Assembly (NCBI GenBank): GCA_030694465.1 | Contig: JAUXYJ010000018.1 | Span: 70,355-112,551, forward strand | DNA: 42,197 nt | Direction: 5' to 3' | Source: Deltaproteobacteria bacterium | GTDB taxonomy: Bacteria > Myxococcota_A > Polyangia > Polyangiales > Ga0077539 | Shown here: positions 8,357 through 14,402 of the stretch, in pieces | Numbering within the stretch: position 1 is the first letter of the stretch | How the letters are laid out: every line of letters starts with the position of its first letter | Notes under the pieces: generated by a model | Database searches by the model: none | What the model was told of the DNA's origin: nothing | What the model saw: the letters and a program-made list of their open reading frames with translations, nothing else | Translations under genes and position numbers: made by a program

Positions 8357-9171
8357 GCGCGCTCCGAACGAGTGTACTGAGCGCAGCGGCGCTGTTTTCG
8401 CTTTCGCCCCTGGCGAGCGCGCAGACGTACGGGACGCAAGACCGTCGGCCCGAAGAGTCACGCCAGGACTTCGCGCTTGAGCTGCGGTTTGGCTCGTTTA
8501 CCGAGAACATTGACAACCAAGTCGGCATGGCCGCCAACGGGCCATTTCGTCAGATTTTTTGCTCAACGCGCGACGCCACGGCGGCGAGCACGGCGACGGT
8601 CGGTTGCCCTGCGCGCTTTCGATTTGGTGCCGAATTTGACTGGCAAATCTTACGTCTCGGCCCCGTAGGGTCCTTTGGCGTAGGGCTCGTCGCGTCGTTT
8701 GGGAGCGCGGTCGCCGACGCTCCGGCGCTCTCAGGGATGAGCAGCACGGACGCGACCCAGTGGCGCCGCTCGGCGCAGCAGACCACGCTCAACGTGGTGC
8801 AGGGCGCGGCCCTCGCGGTCTTGCGCATCGATGGCCTCGCGCGGCGGGTGCGCTGGCTCCCGGTGGTGCCGTTTGCCAAAGCGGGGCTGGCGTTGGCGCC
8901 TTGGTGGGTCACGAGCGGTGAGGCCAACGCGCGCGACACCTCGGGCAACGACGCGGTTGGGCTCTCGCAGGGATTTTACTTTGCGGGCGGGCTCGCCGTG
9001 ATGCTCGATACGTTTGAGCCTCACGTCGCGAGACAGTGGGACCAACAGAGCGGCGTGAACCACTCGTACGTCTTTTTTGAGCTGAACTACCAGTACCTGG
9101 GCGGGATCACGCGGCGCACGCTCGACGTGGGTGGGCTCGCGTGGACAGCGGGCGTCAACGTCGAGTTTTGA
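8353..9171 (+). CDS. Predicted outer-membrane protein coupled to the MYXO-CTERM surface protein
   Basis: The protein has 272 residues. ATG 8353 overlaps the preceding stop as ATGA and is preceded by GGAGA; a signal peptide follows directly (MSALRTSVLSAAALFSLSPLASAQ). The mature part has alternating hydrophobic/Gly-rich strands (VGSFGVGLVASFGS, FFELNYQYLGGI, LAWTAGVNVEF) and ends in phenylalanine, as do many outer-membrane barrels. Two cysteines (IFCSTRDATAA and TVGCPARF) may form a disulfide. Family membership is not recognised. The coupling suggests that it and the upstream surface protein act at the same envelope site, perhaps as barrel and surface partner; that is inference. Confidence 0.68.
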   Translation: MSALRTSVLSAAALFSLSPLASAQTYGTQDRRPEESRQDFALELRFGSFTENIDNQVGMAANGPFRQIFCSTRDATAASTATVGCPARFRFGAEFDWQILRLGPVGSFGVGLVASFGSAVADAPALSGMSSTDATQWRRSAQQTTLNVVQGAALAVLRIDGLARRVRWLPVVPFAKAGLALAPWWVTSGEANARDTSGNDAVGLSQGFYFAGGLAVMLDTFEPHVARQWDQQSGVNHSYVFFELNYQYLGGITRRTLDVGGLAWTAGVNVEF

Positions 9172-9176
9172 GCGCT

Positions 9177-10589
9177 CTAGGGCAGCGCAATCCACGCGAG
9201 GTCGTTGAGCATGGGCCACACACGGGGGTCGCTCTTGCAGCGCGCGATCACGCGTGCGCCCGGCGCGTCGATGGACCCGGCGACGTCGCTGGATACGATC
9301 AAGCGCCAGTGATTTTGCTGGGCCATTCGCTGCGCGCTCGCGAGATCCGGGGTGTACCTTATGCGAAGCTCTGGCGTGAGATAGCGCAGCCACTGGGGCA
9401 TCTGTGTGCTCACGATGAGGTCTGTGCGCGGGTGCGCGAGGGCCGTGAGCGCGCGTGCCATGCAGCGCGGCGCAGAGGGCTGCGTGCGTTGGATGTGGGC
9501 CACGCGGAGGCTCTCGATGGACATCGGAAGCACTAGCAATGCACCCAGTAAAATCACAGACCAAGTGCGCTTAAGAGCGCTTAGGTTTTGGCCCACTCCG
9601 AGGGCGCTCAGGGCGAGGCACGCGAGCAACGGAAGGGCATGCCGTGGGGACCACATGACGTTTTGTGCGAGCCAGGCCCAGAGCGCATAGAGGGCGGTGC
9701 AGGTCGTGAGCAATCGACCTGCGAAAGAGCGCGAGGCGAGAGCACCGAGGCCCCAGAGGGCGCACACGCAGAGGAGGGTCGCGGTGATGATTGTTGCTGT
9801 GTTTTGGCTGGCAGAGTGTGCGGAGAGACCGTGGGCAAAGGTCGCCTGCGCGAGGGCGAGGGCGCGGCGGGCGGGGCCGGCTTCGGTGGCGATGGTTCCG
9901 CCGTAGGTGGTGAAGTGGCCGCGTGCGTGGGCGAGGGTGGCCGAGAGCAGGGTGCGGGCGCCTTGGGACGCGCACAGGGGCAAGAGCCACGCGCTGAAAC
10001 CCAGCAAAAACACTGCGATTGCGCGGGCGAGCGCGCGGTGGATGTGCGCGGTGTACAGCGCGACGCACGCGATGGGCAGGGCAAAGAGCGCGAGGGCGGG
10101 GCGCGCTCCGGCCAAGAGCGCGAGCGTGACCAGTGACAAGAGCGCGGCGCGGAGGGTGCGCTCGGCGGCGAGCGAGAGCGCGGTGATCGCGAGGGCGAGC
10201 CCCAGCACATCGGACGCGGGGCGGAGGGCGTACGCGGTGACGGCGGTCCCCGAGGTGGCCACCAGGGCGGCCAGCACGGCGCGTGGGCGATCGAGTGTGC
10301 ACTGCAGGGCGAGCCGAACGAGCATCGCCGCGAGCAGGCCGAGCGAGAGGGCGCTGACGAGAGACAGGGCGAGGCCGGGCGCGAGGCCCAGGGCGCGGTG
10401 CAGGGCCATCGCGGGGGCGATGAGCACGGGGTAGCCCGGCGGGTGCGGGTGCATGCGGGTGACGTCAAACGAGCGCAGTGCGCCGACGAAGCGCACCCCG
10501 TCGATGTCTTGTTCGATAGGTGAAATCCAGGCAATTCGCGTGAGGCACACGAGCGATCCCGTGAGCCAAGCGAGGGCGCGATCAGTCAC
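9177..10589 (-). CDS. Polytopic membrane glycosyltransferase-like protein (GT39/ArnT-type N terminus)
   Basis: The protein has 470 residues and about ten hydrophobic segments through residue ~370, then a soluble C-terminal tail. The N-terminal loop has an acidic pair after the first membrane helix (EQDIDGVRFVGAL), then DVTRMHPHPPGYPVLIAP. That HPPGYP element is typical of lipid-linked-sugar-dependent GT-C transferases of the GT39/PMT/ArnT superfamily, where the first-loop acidic residue is catalytic. It would transfer a sugar from a polyprenyl carrier on the periplasmic side; the substrate is unknown. The start is GTG 10589, overlapping the upstream lipoprotein stop by 8 bp (GTGACTGA), so translation is probably coupled. 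An imperfect copy of the recurring palindrome lies near its 3' end (9277-9292). Confidence 0.7.
   Translation of the reverse strand: MTDRALAWLTGSLVCLTRIAWISPIEQDIDGVRFVGALRSFDVTRMHPHPPGYPVLIAPAMALHRALGLAPGLALSLVSALSLGLLAAMLVRLALQCTLDRPRAVLAALVATSGTAVTAYALRPASDVLGLALAITALSLAAERTLRAALLSLVTLALLAGARPALALFALPIACVALYTAHIHRALARAIAVFLLGFSAWLLPLCASQGARTLLSATLAHARGHFTTYGGTIATEAGPARRALALAQATFAHGLSAHSASQNTATIITATLLCVCALWGLGALASRSFAGRLLTTCTALYALWAWLAQNVMWSPRHALPLLACLALSALGVGQNLSALKRTWSVILLGALLVLPMSIESLRVAHIQRTQPSAPRCMARALTALAHPRTDLIVSTQMPQWLRYLTPELRIRYTPDLASAQRMAQQNHWRLIVSSDVAGSIDAPGARVIARCKSDPRVWPMLNDLAWIALP
9277..9292. repeat. Imperfect copy (1 mismatch) of palindrome CCGGCGACGTCGCCGG
   Basis: The sequence is CCGGCGACGTCGCTGG, one mismatch from the element found perfectly at five other sites. 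It lies inside the 3' part of the GT39-like coding sequence. Confidence 0.4.
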
Positions 10590-10857
10590 GTGAGGCGTCG
10601 GGTGTGGTGCCGCCGCCGCCGCCGCCCGAGGTGTACCCGATCACGCGGCCAGCGTCCGGTGAGAGCCCGAGAACACAGTCACACGGGCCGCTGTAGTGCC
10701 CTGTTCGGTCACACGTTCGGTACCCGTAGGTGTTGTCCGCGATGCAGCGACACTGCACGAGATCGCCCGGGACACACGCCGCGGGGGCGTCGGCCGCGCA
10801 TGCCCCAAGGGAGAGCGCCAAGAGCGCAAACAGCCCCGCAAATCCCAGTCTCTTCAC
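10582..10857 (-). CDS. Small Cys-rich lipoprotein, coupled to the GT39-like gene
   Basis: The protein has about 91 residues. I choose GTG 10857 because it directly begins a lipoprotein signal (VKRLGFAGLFALLALSLGAC, lipobox LGAC with lipidated Cys ~21); the frame is open much further upstream but would run into the divergent gene. The mature part holds six regularly spaced cysteines (CVPGDLVQCRC ... YRTCDRTGHYSGPCDC), a compact disulfide-rich module seen repeatedly in myxobacterial lipoproteins. The tail is Gly-rich (SGGGGGGTT) and ends PDASRD. The stop overlaps the GTG start of the membrane glycosyltransferase-like gene, so the two are probably co-translated. A promoter-like pair on the minus strand (TTGACT-N16-TACACC) lies ~100 bp upstream. 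Function unknown. Confidence 0.65.
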   Translation of the reverse strand: MKRLGFAGLFALLALSLGACAADAPAACVPGDLVQCRCIADNTYGYRTCDRTGHYSGPCDCVLGLSPDAGRVIGYTSGGGGGGTTPDASRD

Positions 10858-10986
10858 GGACGTGGACGCCCATGACGCGGCCTCGGGGGTCGTGTCGCGG
10901 GCGATGTCGAGCGGGGCGTTGCTGGGGGTGACTCGCACGGGGATAGACGCTGGGTGTACCGAAATGATAACGAGAGTCAAGATTGA

Positions 10987-12456
10987 ATGACCTCTTTGAC
11001 AAAGATCCCTAGCGCAGAGCCCTCGATGGATTTGGTGGTGTTGGGCGGCGGGCCAGCGGGGCTCGCGGCCGCGTGGGAAGCGGCGCATTGCGGCATGCGC
11101 GTGATGGTCGTCGAGCGCGAGGCGGTGCTGGGGGGGCTGTGCGCGACGATCGAGCGCGACGGGTTTCGGTTTGATCTGGGCGGGCATCGCATTGTGTCCA
11201 AGCGCGCGTCGTTGGTGACTCGGATCCGCGAGCTGATGGGGGACGCCCTCGAAGAGCGCACGCGCGAGAGCGTGATCGCGCTGGATGGGCAGCGATTTGC
11301 CTACCCGTTGGTGGCCTCTGAGCTGGTGCAGAAGCTCTCTCCGGTGGTGCTCGCGCGTGCGTTGGCGGACTATGGCGCAGAGCGTGTGCGCGATCGTTGG
11401 GATCCGTCGCGGGGTGAGCGTGACTTTCGCGCGTGGGTGACGCAGCGATTTGGGCGCACGCTGTACGATCTTTTTTTTGGGCCGTACACCGAGAAGCTCT
11501 GGGGGTTGCCCGCGACGGAGCTCTCGTCGGACTGGGCCGCGCAGCGCATTTCGCTACTGAATTTGGCCGACGTAGGGCTGCGGTTGCTGGGCGCTCGCAA
11601 GGGCGGAGCGCGCACGTACGCGCGGCGTTATCTCTACCCAACTGGGGGGATCGGGGTGCTCTTCGAGCGCCTGGTCGCGAGGCTCAGAGCGCAGGGTGTG
11701 CAGTTTGTGACCCACGCCGAGGTGTGCGGTTTTACCAGGGATTTGTCTGGCAGAGTCACTGCGGTGCAGCTCTCTGACGGGGCACACGGTCGGCGCGAGG
11801 TGCGCACAGGGGCGGTGGTCTCGACCGCGGCGCTGGGGCAGTGTGCGCAGTGGGTGAGGCCCGATGATCTGCAAATTCGCAGGGATTATAAGTCGCTCAG
11901 GCATCGCGGGCTGAGGTTTCTCAACGTGATGCTGGATGGGCCGGGGCCCGTCTTGGGGGCCACCTGGATGTATGTCTCGGATCCGTCGTTGATCATGACG
12001 CGTGTCCAAGAGCCCGCCGCGCGCTCGCCGAGCATGACCCCGCGCGGGTGCGCTTCGCTCATGCTTGAGATCCCCGCGGACCCTGGCGACGCCCACTGGA
12101 ACGCGAGTGACCCAGCGCTCGCCCAGCGCGCGCTGGGGGACCTTGTGCGGCTCGGCATCGATGTGCGTGGGCGGGTGCGTGGCGTGTTTTCGTCGCGGAC
12201 CGCGCAGGCCTACCCGGTCTATCGCGTGGGCTATCACACCGCGCGCGATGCCCTGCTCCAGGTGTGCTCTGAGCCTGCAAATCTGTGGACTCTGGGGCGG
12301 CAGGGGCTCTTTCGGTATGTGTTTATGGACACCGCGATGGAGATGGGTTTTGCCGCAGTGCGCGCGATCGCCAAGGGCGCGCAGAGCGACCCTGGCGTGA
12401 TGCTCGCGATCGACAACAACCCCACCGTGCACGAAGTGCAAAACGTCTTGGGCTGA
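10987..12456 (+). CDS. FAD-dependent oxidoreductase of the protoporphyrinogen-oxidase / UDP-galactopyranose-mutase-like family
   Basis: The protein has 489 residues. The N terminus carries the FAD-binding Rossmann motif VVLGGGPAGLAAAWEA (about residues 15-30) and the following acidic VVEREAVLGGLC, then the GG motif FRFDLGGHRI. A central region FFGPYTEKLWGLPATELSSDWAAQRIS and RRYLYPTGGIGVLFERL are characteristic of a flavoprotein group often found in polysaccharide or glycolipid clusters. The C terminus has a GLFRYVFMDTAMEMG segment that would close the FAD site. The reaction cannot be read from the sequence; a sugar- or lipid-linked redox or isomerisation step is plausible given the divergent GT39-like gene. 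ATG 10987 is used; ATG 11026, just before the Rossmann strand, is an alternative, and neither has a strong Shine-Dalgarno. Confidence 0.75.
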   Translation: MTSLTKIPSAEPSMDLVVLGGGPAGLAAAWEAAHCGMRVMVVEREAVLGGLCATIERDGFRFDLGGHRIVSKRASLVTRIRELMGDALEERTRESVIALDGQRFAYPLVASELVQKLSPVVLARALADYGAERVRDRWDPSRGERDFRAWVTQRFGRTLYDLFFGPYTEKLWGLPATELSSDWAAQRISLLNLADVGLRLLGARKGGARTYARRYLYPTGGIGVLFERLVARLRAQGVQFVTHAEVCGFTRDLSGRVTAVQLSDGAHGRREVRTGAVVSTAALGQCAQWVRPDDLQIRRDYKSLRHRGLRFLNVMLDGPGPVLGATWMYVSDPSLIMTRVQEPAARSPSMTPRGCASLMLEIPADPGDAHWNASDPALAQRALGDLVRLGIDVRGRVRGVFSSRTAQAYPVYRVGYHTARDALLQVCSEPANLWTLGRQGLFRYVFMDTAMEMGFAAVRAIAKGAQSDPGVMLAIDNNPTVHEVQNVLG

Positions 12457-12498
12457 CCCACGCGTGCGCACTCACAGCGCATGAAGAAAAGTGAAAGG

Positions 12499-12533
12499 TT
12501 GATATTGAAATTGATACGCTCTTTCATTATAGA
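12499..12533 (+). promoter_or_regulatory. Sigma70-type promoter embedded in three tandem TTGAWA hexamers (candidate Fur box) before the iron-uptake-like operon
   Basis: Three adjacent hexamers TTGATA, TTGAAA and TTGATA occupy 12499-12516. The middle one serves as a -35 (12505-12510) with a 17-bp spacer to a -10 TATAGA (12528-12533). This AT-rich patch stands out in a very GC-rich region. Overlap of a hexamer array with the -35 is how Fur represses iron-uptake genes, and the downstream genes fit iron uptake. The promoter assignment is fairly strong; the Fur assignment is inference, since the repeats are direct and match GATAAT-type arrays only partly. Confidence 0.6.
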
Positions 12534-12560
12534 CCTTGGCGTGTCGCGGATGTGACGCCT

Positions 12561-12573
12561 GGGCTCAGAGCCC
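12561..12573. promoter_or_regulatory. Perfect palindrome GGGCTC-A-GAGCCC in the leader
   Basis: Six-base arms around one central A lie between the promoter at 12533 and the start at 12649. It may be an operator or a leader element. The loop is too short for a stable hairpin, so I do not call it a terminator. Confidence 0.3.
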
Positions 12574-12648
12574 CACACGGGCCCTCGTCGTGCGTGATCG
12601 TCGTCCCCGCGCAGTTCGTTTTGTACTGTAATTAGTCAGGTGAAATCC

Positions 12649-13956
12649 ATGTCTCACGCACCCAAGGCTCGTCTCGTTTTGTCCTCTCTTGCGCTGGCCG
12701 TCATGGCCGCTTGCTCGGCTCCGTCGCCCATGTCTGACGCGGGGGCCGAGGCCAGCACAGACGGCGCGGTGACCGAGGCGGGCGGAGACGCGAGCATGGC
12801 GATGTGTGCCACGGTGATGGACGCGCCCATGCCCACGCCGCTCTTGATGGGGATGTACACCGCGACGACGGACGTGAGCGCAGAGATTGCCGCGACCACG
12901 CAGCTGGGCACTGTGCGTGGGCTCCCGGCCGCGATGCCCATGGGCTGGTGGGACGCGGCGGCGGCGATGACCGCAGATGGATCGCCTGTTATTTTGCTGC
13001 TCGAACGCGCGGATCGGCACGCGTTGGGTGCGATGGCGAGCGGGCACCCGCAGTCGCTTCTTGCGCGGTTTAGGGCGGCGATCACGTCGGGGCGCATGGC
13101 CACCGACGATGACGGACGAGGTGTCGCGAGGCAGCGCTTTGAGAAGTCCCTGTTGGCCGCGCTCGCGCTGAATGTTCAGGTCGCTGTGGACGCGGCGATC
13201 GCGTCGAGCGTGCGTGGTTGTGCGCGTGAATCGCTGCAGCACTGGGACCGCGTCGCGGCGTTTTACACCGGCCTTGATGGCAACGCGCGCACACGCTCGA
13301 TGACCATGGCGCCGGACGTGTGGGGTACAGGGGTCAACAACCTCACCGACGAAAACATGGGCGATTTGCTCGTCGAACGTCTCGGCCGCGGGCGCACTGC
13401 GGCGATGGGGGCTTCGAGCCGCGCGCTGATTTCGGTGGGCGAAGAGTTTAAGATGTACCTCACCAAGTACTTCTTCTTGTCCGTGATGAACTACGCCTAC
13501 GTGGTCCCTTCGCGGCTGAGCATGATGATGAGCGCCACCGTGGCGCACGCCGAGGGGGCGACGTTTGTCGAGGGGTTGTTGCTGCAGCTTGATCCCGCCG
13601 GGACAGGGATGGGAACCGTGGCATCGCGGGGGCTCTGGGCGGGGACGCCGGATCAGGTCGCTCAGCGGTCCGCCATGGGCTTGATCATCGGCGTCTACGG
13701 GGACAAGCTCGCGCGTGACACCACGGGATTTGCCTCGAAGACCCCTGAGGAGCAGCTCGCCATCGCCGCGCGGGTTGTCGGGATGGTCGAGGCGCTCGAC
13801 GAAGCGCTGGTCTATGCGCGGCAAGACATCGGCGCGCTGCGGACCGCGGCGAGCACCGCGCGCTCAAGCGCATCGAGCGGCAACGCGGCTGGCGCGATGG
13901 CAGCTTTTGCGCAACTGCAGACCGCGTTTAACGCAGCTGGCAGCTACAGACCTTAA
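12649..13956 (+). CDS. Lipoprotein resembling the FEA1-related (Fe-assimilating-type) family
   Basis: The protein has about 435 residues. ATG 12649 has AGGTGA five bases upstream and begins a lipoprotein signal (SHAPKARLVLSSLALAVMAAC, lipobox MAAC). A short Asp/Ala/Ser linker with methionines follows, then a mostly helical mature domain. Within it, LQHWDRVAAFYTGLDG (about residues 200-215) and VMNYAYVVPSRLSMMMSATVAHAEGATFVEGLLL (~285-320) resemble, from memory, the repeated signature of FEA1-type iron-assimilation proteins: a W-D-x-A-x-A-F-Y-x-G element and a NYAY...AEG...F element. It is first in a three-gene unit ending with a TonB-dependent receptor, behind a candidate Fur-controlled promoter, which supports a metal-binding role at the cell surface. 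An imelysin-like peptidase or unrelated helical lipoprotein is the alternative. Confidence 0.6.
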   Translation: MSHAPKARLVLSSLALAVMAACSAPSPMSDAGAEASTDGAVTEAGGDASMAMCATVMDAPMPTPLLMGMYTATTDVSAEIAATTQLGTVRGLPAAMPMGWWDAAAAMTADGSPVILLLERADRHALGAMASGHPQSLLARFRAAITSGRMATDDDGRGVARQRFEKSLLAALALNVQVAVDAAIASSVRGCARESLQHWDRVAAFYTGLDGNARTRSMTMAPDVWGTGVNNLTDENMGDLLVERLGRGRTAAMGASSRALISVGEEFKMYLTKYFFLSVMNYAYVVPSRLSMMMSATVAHAEGATFVEGLLLQLDPAGTGMGTVASRGLWAGTPDQVAQRSAMGLIIGVYGDKLARDTTGFASKTPEEQLAIAARVVGMVEALDEALVYARQDIGALRTAASTARSSASSGNAAGAMAAFAQLQTAFNAAGSYRP

Positions 13957-13979
13957 GCAAACGGCGGCCTAGTTTCCTC

Positions 13980-14402
13980 ATGAATCTCTCGAGCACATCG
14001 ATCGGACGGCTTGCCGCGGGGCTCTGCGTGGTGCTCGCGTGCGCGCGCTGCGCCGACGGCGATCCGCGTCCCACGCCCGTCTACGAAGACCCCAACACCT
14101 TCGCGCGGCCGCCCGCCATGGACGCCTCTGCGCGCCCTGATGTAACAACAGATGTAACAACAGATGTAACAACGGACATCACGCCCGATGTCGCACGCGA
14201 CGCGGGGGTCGATGGAACAGCAGATTCTGAAGCAAATAGCAGACAAGATGCCTCTGATGCAGCGCCCGATGTGACACTGGATGCAACGTCCGATGTAACA
14301 GTCGATGCAACGCTCGATGTAACACTGGATGCAACGTCCGATGTAACAGCGGACGTGACCGACGAAGACACGACCGACGCGCGCGCCGACGAGGCTGGGT
14401 GA
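13980..14402 (+). CDS. Asp/Thr/Val-rich low-complexity lipoprotein encoded by tandem repeats
   Basis: The protein has 140 residues. The N-terminal signal (IGRLAAGLCVVLACARCADG) has possible lipidation cysteines at LAC or ARC. Nearly the entire mature part is acidic low complexity built on D-V-T, D-A-T and D-A-S units. It is encoded by tandem DNA repeats whose AT-rich codons (GTA, ACA, GCA) differ from the surrounding GC-rich coding sequence. No domain is visible. An extended acidic surface chain could bind cations or act as a flexible spacer; this is inference. It begins 23 bp after the FEA1-like gene and its TGA abuts the ATG of the TonB-dependent receptor, so the three are almost certainly one operon. 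Confidence 0.7.
   Translation: MNLSSTSIGRLAAGLCVVLACARCADGDPRPTPVYEDPNTFARPPAMDASARPDVTTDVTTDVTTDITPDVARDAGVDGTADSEANSRQDASDAAPDVTLDATSDVTVDATLDVTLDATSDVTADVTDEDTTDARADEAG
14139..14174. repeat. Three tandem 12-bp repeats (GATGTAACAACA)
   Basis: Two exact copies and one with a final G code for D-V-T-T three times in the Asp-rich lipoprotein. In-frame 12-bp units can expand or contract without a frameshift. Confidence 0.85.
14268..14351. repeat. 48-bp tandem duplication in the Asp-rich lipoprotein gene
   Basis: A 48-bp unit beginning GATGTGACACTGGATGCAAC (14268-14315) is repeated almost exactly from 14316, coding for DVTLDATSDVTVDATL and then DVTLDATSDVTADVT. The second copy diverges after about 36 bp. 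It indicates recent internal duplication. Confidence 0.8.

Noticed and set aside
7181..8461. A 426-codon minus-strand frame opposite the MYXO-CTERM protein
   Set aside because: Its Arg/His-rich composition is typical of antisense frames in high-GC DNA. The plus strand has a signal peptide, Fn3-like strands and a sorting tail.
9608..10534. A 308-codon Ser/Pro/Arg-rich frame on the minus strand within the GT39-like gene
   Set aside because: It is out of frame with the membrane protein, whose hydrophobic helices and HPPGYP motif show it to be the real product.
12565..13824. A 419-codon minus-strand frame opposite the FEA1-like lipoprotein
   Set aside because: No recognisable domain, and Arg/His/Gly-rich shadow composition. 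The plus strand has a lipobox and ribosome site.
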